Assembly: GCA_028694115.1 (NCBI GenBank)
Contig: JAQUUB010000067.1
Location: 1 to 22,913 of the forward strand
Direction of reading: 5' to 3'
Source of the DNA: Lachnospiraceae bacterium
Lineage (GTDB): Bacteria; Bacillota_A; Clostridia; Lachnospirales; Lachnospiraceae
Length of the DNA stretch: 22,913 nucleotides
Every line of letters begins with the position of its first letter. The stretch's first letter is position 1. Made by a program: the position numbers and the translations under genes. Under the pieces are notes generated by a model. The model made no database searches. It was given only the letters and a program-made list of their open reading frames with translations, and was not told the DNA's origin. Shown here piece by piece: positions 7,446-15,718 of this stretch.

Positions 7446-8770
7446 TCAGTTGATTGGTACGCCATGCGTATCACACGTTGATATATCTTCTCTTGTTAGT
7501 TGCCGACCAAAGCTGGCTAACAATTCAGAAGATATATTTTTTTGCGTTTTTCTTATCTCATTTTTCTCTAAAAAGAAATACTCATACAGCTGTTTTATAA
7601 AATCTGATATCTGTTCCATCAGATAATGATTCTTCTGTGCTTTTTCGTGAAAGCTGCATGCATGTTCTATGTTTCCCTGCCACCGTTTCTGGCGATTGAA
7701 TCCCTGATTTTCTATTTTCCACCGGCATCTTCCAGCATTTGCTATCTTTTCTGCGTTTCGTTGTGTAATCTTTATGCTGGTAATCCAGGCAAATGTCGTA
7801 GTTTTCTCTTCTCCATCCACTATCTTTGTTTCTGCATACTTAAGTACATTTGTATCAAGCACAGCATAAACAATTCCATTTATATACTCCGCTTTTCCGG
7901 CTGTATTCTTTTCTGGAGTTGCCTGGTATTCTTCCTCTATCAGTGGTGCACTTCCTTCTTTGTATCGAATGATATAATCCCATCCATTTGCTCTACAGGT
8001 ATTGATTACACGTTGGCTTACATATAATGCATCTGCTGCAATGCAGACAGGCAATCTTGGAAAGTTCTTTTTTAATTTTCCCGCCAGTCTTATAAATGCT
8101 TTACTTTCACAGTCCTGCTTTATTGCTTCCTCTGTAAATTCTTTTTTATTATATTCCTCAGAATTCTCGATTGGTTCTGTGGCAATGTTGCATATCAGGT
8201 TATTACCCAGATACAGCTTTGCTTCCAATACGCTTCTATGATATTTAACGAATTCGTTTTCTTCTCCACGATGGTATGTTCTTTTCAAATAGTAGTTATT
8301 CTTTTCCTGATATCCCTTGTCCAGTTCCGTTCCATCCACCAGGACATTTACAGAAGAAAGAGTTACAGAAAATCTTTATCATTTTATGGGAAGCGAATCA
8401 AAGGAATATACACCTCACGGAGTCACCATAAATGAATTCCTGGAGCGCGTAGAACCCTATGAGCTGGAAGAAATCCAGAAAGACATAGCCGTCAAATGAT
8501 ACGAAGAAAAACATTTGATGAAGCCAAGGTGCAGAAAAAGTGGCTTGTCCTGGTCATTTCCTGCATACTTGATATGCCTGCGATTCCTTTATAGTAGAGG
8601 GTTCCGAGCATTTCACGGCAGCTATACTGCGTATAACTGCTGTGACGCGGATCCTTTATATGGTCAAACTTTCTAAATAAGTTTGGATAAAATCTTTCCT
8701 GTACCTTATTGCATTCTGCAATTGGATTGGATTCTCTCTTTTTCATGATTCGATCACGTTCTCTACTCAT
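7446..8770 (-). pseudogene. Broken IS4-like DDE transposase
   Basis: Two pieces of one transposase lie in order on the minus strand. The N-terminal piece (8770 to about 8550) reads FYPNLFRKFDHIKDPRHSSY and MLGTLYYKGIAGISSMQEMT, behind an AGGAGG ribosome site. The C-terminal piece (about 8360 to 7446, some 300 residues) begins at LVDGTELDKGYQ, which may carry the first catalytic aspartate, then has ADALYVSQR and CRWKIENQGFNRQKRW, an R-x3-E-x6/7-K pattern like the IS4 YREK signature. About 190 bases between them are foreign sequence in the opposite orientation, and the matching transposase part is lost. The element is therefore dead. The exact IS group is uncertain. Confidence 0.65.
8340..8499 (+). 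pseudogene. Unidentified plus-strand gene fragment inside the broken transposase
   Basis: The plus strand has an open frame reading RTFTEERVTENLYHFMGSES, KEYTPHGVTINEFLERVEPY and ELEEIQKDIAVK before a TGA at 8497-8499. It has coding-like composition but no start signal, and reads like the C-terminal end of a protein. I do not recognise the family. It replaces the central part of the transposase, so it marks a rearrangement junction. Confidence 0.35.
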
Positions 8771-9146
8771 AGAACCTCCTGTGCGACAAAGTTTTTCTTT
8801 TATTTTACTTCATCTGCACCGAAGGTTGTAGTACCCTGTCTAATTTGTGCGAATTATTTTACCTTTTGCATCTGGACGGTTCTCAATGTTATATATTTCC
8901 TTTTCCACTCGCTTTAGCTTGTCTGCACTTCCATCTTTCTGCATCCACTTGTGTAATTCTCTGCAGCATGTTTGCGCATTGCTCCGTCAGCAGGGCACAT
9001 CATCGGGGTTGGGCTCTCCGTGACGAAAAAGGCTCGTCACTTTCATCCCGAAATCTTTCTTCCACTCTACGCTCCAGTCAGATTTGACGCAACTCTCCAT
9101 TGTTGTCGAAGTGTGACCACATATCCGTTGCGTCCCTAATGATATA
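8771..9146. other. Degraded region, no intact gene
   Basis: No frame here has both a start signal and a recognisable family. Minus-strand pieces such as KLKRVEKEIYNIENRPDAK and WKKDFGMKVTSLFRHGEPNP look coding-like but lie in different frames with stops between them. A perfect 7-bp hairpin (GTGACGA/TCGTCAC) occurs at 9020-9040. I read it as decayed coding DNA. Confidence 0.4.
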
Positions 9147-9371
9147 GGCAGGAAGTTCCTCTGGCTTAATTCCTCTAGTTCCAAGCATATTTCAAACTGT
9201 ACTATTATTTTGCACATGTTCGTTTGAAATTGTTAATGTCGGTACAAAATCTGCTAATGGTCTGTTATCCTTTACTCCTAAAAGTTGTTTCATATCTTGC
9301 GTGGATTTTCCACCAAATAATGCTTGATCTCCTCTTGACCTAATTCTATCAAATCCCGCACCATCCACTCC
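9147..9371 (-). pseudogene. dinD: Relic of dinD (DNA-damage-inducible protein D)
   Basis: A minus-strand frame reads GVDGAGFDRIRSRGDQALFG, then GKSTQDMKQLLGVKDNRPLA and DFVPTLTISNEHVQNNSTV, a stop, and NMLGTRGIKPEELPA. This follows the conserved core of DinD: the RSKGD-ALFGG segment, the RPLADFLPTLTI segment and the EHVQNN/RGIKPE segment. The stretch normally between PTLTI and EHVQNN is deleted, a stop codon interrupts the frame, and both ends are missing. DinD-type genes are common on conjugative elements, which fits the ICE debris around it. Confidence 0.7.
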
Positions 9372-9470
9372 TCTATAAGTTCCTGTTTTCGTAATATTTT
9401 TAAAGTTTTGGACATAAAAAAAGTGGCTAAGATGGTATCATAGAGCGTGACTAACAACAATGGCATCCTT

Positions 9471-12400
9471 TTACTTTTTTTGCAGTGCCTTTCGGCAGAA
9501 CGCTCTGCACTTACATGCAATTCCTCTTTTCAGTACGCGCAAGATACCCCACATTCCTGATTCAACATCCCATTTCAAACTGCCAGATCGATACAGATAA
9601 TCCCCGGGACAACTAGCGCCGTCTTTTAATTCCATCCGGTATGTGTTGCCGATGCTGATTGCACCCTGAAGCGGAATCACTCTAGAATATGAATTTTTCG
9701 GCTGCTCCTTCCACTCATGTCCATGAATACAGAAACCCACATTTCTAGGTTTATCCGCAGGCATCATTGTACGGAAAACAACTCTTTCTCCGGGATATGC
9801 GTTAAATAAAGGCGTTGCTGGATCACCATGTCTTTTACTGCTGAAAATTCTAAATATCTGACTGTCATTTTTTAACCGATTGGCAAAACGTTCTGAACGA
9901 TAATTATATCCTTTCTCGCCCGTATCTTCAGCATCCACCTCTTCATTTGCTTCACCCCCTGCCGTCTTAATCAGTTCTCCCCCTTCGTCAAGAAGCCTGA
10001 TTCCATTCTGAATAAACACAACGCACTCCCGAAACTCCTCTTCCCCAGGTGCCGTAATCACTGCTTCCTCCTCGTATAGAGTTTTTTTCAGACAACACGG
10101 CTGATACCATTTTGAACCTGACGGTTCAATAATTATTGTACCAAATAAGCCATGATATCTGTGATTGCGTATATCGCCAAAGGACTGAATGATACATGCC
10201 CCATATTCCTTATCGGCATGCCAAAGATAGGTTTTCCTTTCGCCAGGCCCTACTGTTTGTTCCCTATTATTATAGCCTACATTGATTCCAGAATCCCGAA
10301 CAGGATCGTAGCGGAGTAACTGTGGATTTAGGGAAACCCTCATAGACGGACGGTGTTTGAAGTCAAGTGGAACTTCTGGATAATCAAAATACGGAATTGG
10401 CTTTTCTGGGTCAAAGAGATTGTGAAGAGTCACTTCAATCCAGTCCCCTGCATTGGCTCGCAGAATTAACGGTTTTGCTTCATAGCCCTCCTGCATTGCA
10501 CAATCTGCTTCCTCCAGCGGAACAAAAATAAGTCCATTTGGATCATGGTCACCATAGCGGTTATACTTTAACCTTCGCTGTACCGCCGCCACCTGATATT
10601 TTCGTACCACAGCATTTTTAGCGGGACAAGGAGGCAGTAAAAGCAGCTCTTCTTTTCCCTTGCAAAGTGGCTTCAGACATTTCTTTCTTTCGTTATATAC
10701 TCGGATAATTCCCCATAACCCCAGCCACACATCATCACTTCCACCAATGTAATACAGATAATCCCCTGAATCATAGTTCTGATGGATATGAATATTAAAA
10801 ACTTCTGAAATTCCCAATGTCTGCGAAGCTACCTCTGGTGATGCTGGCTCTGCAATTTCTTTTTTCCAGGAAAAACCAGTGAGATTGAATGCATGCTGTT
10901 CCTCATGTGCCCCATCTAACAGTCGAATAACCATCTCATCTCCTGGGTAGGTTTCCAGAATTGGTGTTGCAGGATCACCGTGCACGCAGGAGCTGAAAAT
11001 GTATGCAGGATCTTCATTCCCTTTCAGACGCTCCCGCATTGGCTCCGAACGATAATTGATTCCCATAACCCCCGGATCATCATGTGATCCGGGAACCTCT
11101 GGCGGATTGATCGGATTGCCATTCGCATCAAATAGCAGTGCAAAATCATGCACAAACAGAGCAAATTCCCTGAATGAAGTTCCGTCTCTTCGTCGAATGA
11201 CCACCTGTGTTCCACTCTTTATTTCTTTTCCTGTCCTGATATCATGGAAGGTTGCTCCTGCCTCCTCTATGATCAGTGCACCGAACACGCCATGCTGCTG
11301 ATGTGAATTTGCAAAAAGATGGTCGTGAAAGAACACTGTTCTAAGTTCAGTGTTTGCAAAAAAACGTTCAATTAATGTCTCATACTGCCTTGCTCCCGCA
11401 ATATTATTCCATCCATTTGCTGCACCATCAGAAACAATTGTGTCAAATTTCACCAGATGAATATGATATCCAACAATATCTGTCCTTGTCATTAACTGGA
11501 ACGGACTTTCTTCTATAAATTCAGGAAGCAGATTTGTCAATCTGATTTCAATGCAATCGCCCGCATTTGCACGTATGACCAGCGGCTCAGCCATAACTTC
11601 CTGTGCTTCTACTTTTCTTATATATTCCTCTAATCCTCCATATTTCTCCAGCTCTTCTTTTCGTACAAAAAATCTTCCCTGCGGGTCATTCCAGCCATAG
11701 CTGTTATAAGTGACCTTCGCCTGAACGACTGCCAGTTCAAACACTTTCACCTGACAGTTGGTGTCATCAAAGCACTGATGCGGGTCCGTACAGCAAGGAC
11801 AGGTATCTGTATACAAGGCTCCTGGTTCGAAATTCTCCACAAAATTTGCACGCTCCAAATCCGTAGGCTCAATCACATTATTTCCATCCGAATCTAATAT
11901 TCCAAGCGGCGGCTGCAGTGGTCGTTCTCCAAATGTTCCATTGATAAAATTGGGATATCCCGGATGGTCCGCGTCTTTCATTGGTGGTCGTTTCCGATCT
12001 TTTAATGGCAGTAACGGCGGTATCTTCGTCCCATCCTCAAGTGTGCCTGTTCCATCCTCCAATCGGTCATAGATACGCCACAAAGTCCACATACCTTCAT
12101 GAAAATGAGGATACAGATGACAGTGGAAAATCACATCTCCTATGGTTCCTTTCAGGCTGCCTGCACCGTGTAAGATATCAAGCGTATAGCATTCCTGCGG
12201 ACTGATAGAAATAGAGTCAATAATTGTAGAATTTTTGTCCTCCCCTTCCAATCTCCATTGGTGATTGTGTAAATGAAATACGTGCGTTTCCTTAACACCG
12301 CCATGAATCAGACGTATTTTAGACGGATCTCCAACATAAGCTTTTAAAATCGGCGGTGCTGGATCTCCATAAACCCATGAGCTCATAGAAATATCTTCTC

Positions 12401-13145
12401 CAGAGTCACTATGCTCATATGTCAGTGGCATGCGGTTTCTCATCGGTTCTGCACGATAACTGATTCCTGTTGTAGAAGACGGTAGACCCGTATGGGGATC
12501 CAGTGGCTGATTTCCATCTATATTTTTTATCTCTAACTCATCATGAAAAAATACCGCATACTCCCGAAAAGAAGGCTCATATGGATGATAGATATCTGCA
12601 AAAAGTCCACTTTTAAGCTCCTTTCCCGTCTCAGGATTCAACCATACAGACTCTGGTTTCTCCACAATAATTGCACCAAATAGCCCATGTACATTAGTTC
12701 CATCTTCACTGCTTCTTGTATCTCCCATATCAGAGAACATATAAACGCCCTCTCGCACCGCACACCAGGTATACGTAATTTTCCCATTTGTAGTCGTATT
12801 CCTATTCAATCCAACATTGGCCCCATCAGAGGTCTGCACATCATACACCAAGCCCTCAATATGAATAGAGAGTCTTCGTTTTAGTGAATGTGTAAATTCT
12901 ACGACAACCGTATCTCCTCTGTTGGCTCGGATAACCAGCGGTTTTACTGTTTCTGCAGGCTGTGGAATCTCCTTATTAAAATTAGTGATTGCATCCTGTT
13001 TTATTTTATCAGCATCCTGCTTCAACACATACAGCAGTCCATTTGGATCATAATCTCCATATTCATTATACACAATTGGTATCTCAATGGCTTCTATCTG
13101 ATAGAATCTGGTGCAACACGGTTTGGGATACGTGCAAAGCTCCAT
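9471..13145 (-). CDS. Six-cupredoxin multicopper oxidase, MnxG-like
   Basis: The 1224-residue protein consists of three repeats of a two-cupredoxin unit, starting at Y26 (YNEYGDYDPNGL), Y480 (YNSYGWNDPQGR) and Y861 (YNRYGDHDPNGL). Each unit has a GDPA-P segment and a G-x-YR-E/S-E-P-like segment. Copper ligands survive in only two adjacent domains: H288-x2-H291-x-H293 and H341-C-H343-x3-H347-x4-M352 in domain 2, and H561-x-H563, H607-x-H609 and H615/H618 in domain 3. They therefore run in the order L3, L4, L1, L2. Length and repeat number resemble the manganese oxidase MnxG of Bacillus. No signal peptide is seen, so a cytoplasmic or spore-type location is possible. The start is ATG at 13145 with GGGGAGTG upstream, overlapping the stop of the DUF2935 gene (TAATG). 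The physiological substrate is unknown. Confidence 0.82.
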   Translation of the reverse strand: MELCTYPKPCCTRFYQIEAIEIPIVYNEYGDYDPNGLLYVLKQDADKIKQDAITNFNKEIPQPAETVKPLVIRANRGDTVVVEFTHSLKRRLSIHIEGLVYDVQTSDGANVGLNRNTTTNGKITYTWCAVREGVYMFSDMGDTRSSEDGTNVHGLFGAIIVEKPESVWLNPETGKELKSGLFADIYHPYEPSFREYAVFFHDELEIKNIDGNQPLDPHTGLPSSTTGISYRAEPMRNRMPLTYEHSDSGEDISMSSWVYGDPAPPILKAYVGDPSKIRLIHGGVKETHVFHLHNHQWRLEGEDKNSTIIDSISISPQECYTLDILHGAGSLKGTIGDVIFHCHLYPHFHEGMWTLWRIYDRLEDGTGTLEDGTKIPPLLPLKDRKRPPMKDADHPGYPNFINGTFGERPLQPPLGILDSDGNNVIEPTDLERANFVENFEPGALYTDTCPCCTDPHQCFDDTNCQVKVFELAVVQAKVTYNSYGWNDPQGRFFVRKEELEKYGGLEEYIRKVEAQEVMAEPLVIRANAGDCIEIRLTNLLPEFIEESPFQLMTRTDIVGYHIHLVKFDTIVSDGAANGWNNIAGARQYETLIERFFANTELRTVFFHDHLFANSHQQHGVFGALIIEEAGATFHDIRTGKEIKSGTQVVIRRRDGTSFREFALFVHDFALLFDANGNPINPPEVPGSHDDPGVMGINYRSEPMRERLKGNEDPAYIFSSCVHGDPATPILETYPGDEMVIRLLDGAHEEQHAFNLTGFSWKKEIAEPASPEVASQTLGISEVFNIHIHQNYDSGDYLYYIGGSDDVWLGLWGIIRVYNERKKCLKPLCKGKEELLLLPPCPAKNAVVRKYQVAAVQRRLKYNRYGDHDPNGLIFVPLEEADCAMQEGYEAKPLILRANAGDWIEVTLHNLFDPEKPIPYFDYPEVPLDFKHRPSMRVSLNPQLLRYDPVRDSGINVGYNNREQTVGPGERKTYLWHADKEYGACIIQSFGDIRNHRYHGLFGTIIIEPSGSKWYQPCCLKKTLYEEEAVITAPGEEEFRECVVFIQNGIRLLDEGGELIKTAGGEANEEVDAEDTGEKGYNYRSERFANRLKNDSQIFRIFSSKRHGDPATPLFNAYPGERVVFRTMMPADKPRNVGFCIHGHEWKEQPKNSYSRVIPLQGAISIGNTYRMELKDGASCPGDYLYRSGSLKWDVESGMWGILRVLKRGIACKCRAFCRKALQKK

Positions 13146-14083
13146 TATATACACTCCCCTTCCTTCACTCCACATTGCAGCACACGGATATAATGATTGG
13201 CTTCTCTTAAAACATGATCCGCTAAAAGTGGCAGAATCAAAGATTCTATCTTACATTTTAAAATACCATCGGCTCCTGTCGTTTTAAATTCTTGGTATTT
13301 TATTGTCTCTTCCAGCGATTTCTTGGATAACATATTCACTGCCTTGCAATCTTGTGCCTTCGCCATTTCCAATAATTGTTCATAATCCTCTGCAAATTCA
13401 TTTGCAGTATGAATTAGCTCGATTTCTGTAGGGTCTAAGAGTCCGCGGATAAACAATGCATGCTCCATCATAATCTGATTCCAGAATATCTCCTTTGTCT
13501 GCATATTTTCTCTGGAAATTTCTCCATTTTTCTGTAAATCGATTAAAATGCTGCGGTATAGTCTGGCTTCCCTCAGAATGTGTTCAATTAGAAGCGGATA
13601 ATTTGCCGTATACAACTGACACGAACGTACATCTCTCAAGATATTTTGTTTAAAATCTATTAACCCATCAAGTAATGCTAGTGCCTGTGCATTCACACTG
13701 GCGACCTTTCGTTCCATCCCTTTCGCTCTGTTACATTGACATCTCGGATGCAGATTGTGCTGTGCCTGTGTAATTCTGCTGTCGATGTGTATTCCTGTTA
13801 AGCTCGAGGTTCTTCTCTCTGCCGGCAATGTAAACCTCGTTATCATCTCCCCCGACGTAAGAAAGGAATATTCTGCTATTTCGTCAGCCATTTCTGTCAC
13901 ATGACATAAAAGATGTTCAAACTCTTCTCTGAAAAAGGCTGCACGCTTAATCCACGCGCTGTCCTTACCCTGAAATGCAGCCTCTAAAAACAGGGCATGC
14001 TCCTTCATAATTCTTGAAAAAAACAAATGTATTTCTATAGAAACCACAACAAAATTGTTCATATCTATACATTCTACTCCCAT
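13145..14083 (-). CDS. Duplicated DUF2935 protein, helical-bundle and probably metal-binding
   Basis: The 312-residue protein has two copies of the DUF2935 helical domain. The first begins EIHLFFSRIMKEHALFLEAA and the second EIFWNQIMMEHALFIRGLLD; each later has an EHILREARLY or DHVLREANHY helix. The recurring E-H and H-x3-E positions suggest a ferritin-like metal site, a prediction from known members. The stop overlaps the ATG of the multicopper oxidase, so the two are translationally coupled and probably act together, perhaps in metal handling. The start is uncertain: ATG at 14083 has no ribosome site, and ATG at 14062 (residue 8) has GGGAG but about 14 bases away. The protein looks complete. 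Confidence 0.75.
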   Translation of the reverse strand: MGVECIDMNNFVVVSIEIHLFFSRIMKEHALFLEAAFQGKDSAWIKRAAFFREEFEHLLCHVTEMADEIAEYSFLTSGEMITRFTLPAERRTSSLTGIHIDSRITQAQHNLHPRCQCNRAKGMERKVASVNAQALALLDGLIDFKQNILRDVRSCQLYTANYPLLIEHILREARLYRSILIDLQKNGEISRENMQTKEIFWNQIMMEHALFIRGLLDPTEIELIHTANEFAEDYEQLLEMAKAQDCKAVNMLSKKSLEETIKYQEFKTTGADGILKCKIESLILPLLADHVLREANHYIRVLQCGVKEGECI

Positions 14084-14085
14084 TT

Positions 14086-14118
14086 ATGATACAATATATC
14101 ATATGAAAAATTTTTCAT
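14086..14118. promoter_or_regulatory. Two palindromes upstream of the DUF2935/oxidase operon
   Basis: ATGATACAATATATCAT at 14086-14102 is an imperfect 17-bp palindrome, directly followed by the perfect 16-bp palindrome ATGAAAAATTTTTCAT at 14103-14118. Their position next to the start of the operon suggests operator sites, possibly for a metal- or redox-responsive repressor. The regulator is not identifiable from the sequence. Confidence 0.4.
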
Positions 14119-14132
14119 TATGTGTTATTCTG

Positions 14133-14527
14133 TTATGTTTTGAATTTTTCCGCATATTTTGCCTTAATCTGACCATCCTGCTCGAACTCAACAATATATT
14201 TTCCGATGGTTCAATATGTCTTTGTGATTACCTTATTTACCGTTGTTACAAGGTCAGTTCATAGCAGATGCCATTCATGACCTCTGTAAACTCCTTTAAG
14301 GTTGTTCCATCAATCTGCTTGCCTTGATTGGGAGAGGACTTTTCCTCCTGTTTTTCTGTTATCTGTGATGAGCAGTATCTGTTCTCGATACAGCTCTGGT
14401 TAATTAAGACGACTGGTGAAGTAAAAACTGTGTATCTCACCAGTCCCCAAAACGCCAAAAGAGAGGAAAGCAACACCACTGTGCTGCATAACCTCTCTTT
14501 TATGGCTAATTTTAGTGTTGTCTGCAA
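14133..14527 (-). pseudogene. Remnant of a small membrane-anchored protein
   Basis: A frame that opens with TTG at 14527 encodes a hydrophobic helix (LCSTVVLLSSLLAFWGLVRY), a polar stretch rich in E, Q and S, and then EFTEVMNGICYELTL. After its stop, coding-like sequence continues in another frame as VTTVNKVITKTY, a TGA, and GKYIVEFEQDGQIKAKYAEK to a TAA at 14133-14135. I read this as one decayed gene with a frameshift and a nonsense codon. No family is recognised. A single N-terminal membrane helix with a soluble tail is common among ICE accessory proteins. Confidence 0.3.
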
Positions 14528-14573
14528 ACATCCACTTGCGTGGTCATAATTTCAGATTTTGGTGTTAGCCCAC

Positions 14574-14918
14574 CTAATATGTATCTTCCAAATAAAGTGC
14601 CCCATCTTTATCAAAGATCTGCACTTTATTCACCTTAACAATGGTTTGATTTCGAATATACAAGTCCGTAGGATTATAAAAAAATGATTCTGCATATTTT
14701 GACTGTCTATGATTCTCTGCCACACACAGGTGATTGTATCCACTCTCTATTCCTTGATCAAACAATATATATTTTGCGCTTACTGTCTTGTTTGACATAT
14801 CGTTAAACTGACGTATCACTGGAATATCTATCAATTTATGTAATCCTATCAGATGCGGAAAATCAGTTTGTTTTAATTTAAAATCAATTTCTATGCCATT
14901 ATTCAGTTCGTATTTCAT
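14574..14918 (-). CDS. PBECR4-like phage/ICE nuclease domain protein, probably truncated by a stop
   Basis: The 114-residue product contains IEIDFKLKQTDFPHLIGLHK, the hallmark of the PBECR4 group (Barnase/EndoU/ColicinE5-D/RelE-like putative RNases found in phages and conjugative elements), followed by a beta-rich C-terminus ending YLEDTY. The ATG at 14918 has no ribosome site. The same frame continues upstream through a TGA (14921-14919) for 18 more sense codons (LLNQLLDKFEEYKSISNF) to a TTG at 14975 with GGGGG six bases before it. Related proteins usually have such a leader helix, so the TGA looks like a nonsense mutation and the gene may be inactive. The family call is by motif memory, not search. 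Confidence 0.55.
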   Translation of the reverse strand: MKYELNNGIEIDFKLKQTDFPHLIGLHKLIDIPVIRQFNDMSNKTVSAKYILFDQGIESGYNHLCVAENHRQSKYAESFFYNPTDLYIRNQTIVKVNKVQIFDKDGALYLEDTY

Positions 14919-14995
14919 TCAAAAATTCGATATAGACTTGTACTCTTCAAATTTATCTAATAGTTGATTCAACAATAACCCCCATATATAACAAA

Positions 14996-15029
14996 AGCTC
15001 CACTTATGAATCCGACAAATCATAAGCTT
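14996..15029. repeat. Inverted repeat upstream of the PBECR4-like gene
   Basis: AGCT...CTTATGA and TCATAAG...AGCTT arms form an interrupted dyad: a 7-bp perfect core with outer AAGCT/AGCTT pairing. It lies 20-55 bases before the probable TTG start, where a promoter or operator is expected. It has no T-run in the gene direction, so it does not look like a terminator. Confidence 0.35.
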
Positions 15030-15162
15030 CTTTGGTTATTCTTATAATATGCAATTTTTTCTAAAAAAGCAATCCATTTTTATTTTGTATCAAACTCGTC
15101 TACCCATCTACTACACAATCACTACACAATTTTATCGTAAATCTATAAGGAATTGTATAGAG

Positions 15163-15353
15163 TTACGTCTTGATGGTCTGTTCCAGATATATTCCCGATT
15201 GGAACTGTACCATCAGTTTGTCGGCAGAGACTACCTTGTGGTGGAAACCATAAACTCCTGTCTTTCGCTGCCATCACTCATCTCCAGATAGGCATATCCC
15301 ATCCTCTCTGAATCCATGATCTTTCCGACCATATCAGTCGTTGTCTGCTTCAT
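15163..15353 (-). pseudogene. Small unidentified ORF with probable frameshift
   Basis: From ATG 15353, with GGAGG eight bases upstream, a 40-residue frame reads MVGKIMDSERMGYAYLEMSD and ERQEFMVSTTR and stops at 15231. In another frame the coding-like sequence goes on as KVVSADKLMVQFQSGIYLEQ to a stop at 15163. Joined, they make a compact protein of about 63 residues. It recalls, weakly and unverified, the small TnpW-type proteins of Tn4451-like elements. The strong ribosome site suggests the gene was once functional. Confidence 0.35.
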
Positions 15354-15417
15354 CTTCCATTCCTCCATTTATCTCCATTTTAGGATTACTAAATTCATTG
15401 TATGTTCTCAAACACTT

Positions 15418-15490
15418 TTATTAATTACACAAGTATGCAGCGGAGCCGATCTGACACACAGTTCCGCTGTATCATATCTGTAATTAATAA
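15418..15490. repeat. 73-bp nested inverted-repeat element
   Basis: The outer arms are a perfect 12-bp inverted repeat, TTATTAATTACA (15418-15429) and TGTAATTAATAA (15479-15490). Nested inside is a 7-bp pair CAGCGGA (15438-15444) and TCCGCTG (15463-15469) that extends with a wobble and A-T pairs. The whole could fold into a long two-part hairpin, as a MITE-like element, a recombination site or a structured RNA would. No copy is evident elsewhere in the window. Confidence 0.5.
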
Positions 15491-15525
15491 GCCTTACTGC
15501 CTTATTTCTTCATTTCAGTTTATTA

Positions 15526-15702
15526 CTAAACTATTTTGCTTCTACTCGACACCACTTCCCGAAGCAGATGCTCGCTCAAGCTATTGTCATAGCTGTCGCG
15601 GCATTCGTCAAATATTCGTGCAATGATTACAAGACTTCCCTCTTGTGGCAATACCGTATGACACCACTTTGGCAGAGTATTTCTGTCATTTTTTCCACTC
15701 AT
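15526..15702 (-). CDS. Small 58-residue protein of unknown function
   Basis: It starts with ATG at 15702 behind a strong GGAGGTG eight bases upstream, and reads MSGKNDRNTLPKWCHTVLPQ, then EGSLVIIARIFDECRDSYDN and SLSEHLLREVVSSRSKIV to a TAG. The gap to the AbrB-like gene is 16 bases, so the two form one operon. The LPKW...LPQEGSLVII stretch resembles openings of small ICE-encoded proteins, and the second half may be out of its original frame. No family is assigned. Confidence 0.45.
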   Translation of the reverse strand: MSGKNDRNTLPKWCHTVLPQEGSLVIIARIFDECRDSYDNSLSEHLLREVVSSRSKIV

Positions 15703-15718
15703 ATCACTTTCACCTCCA

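Noticed and set aside
11024..11301. Short open frames on both strands within the multicopper oxidase
   Set aside because: Shadows of a long, motif-rich coding frame, without start signals.
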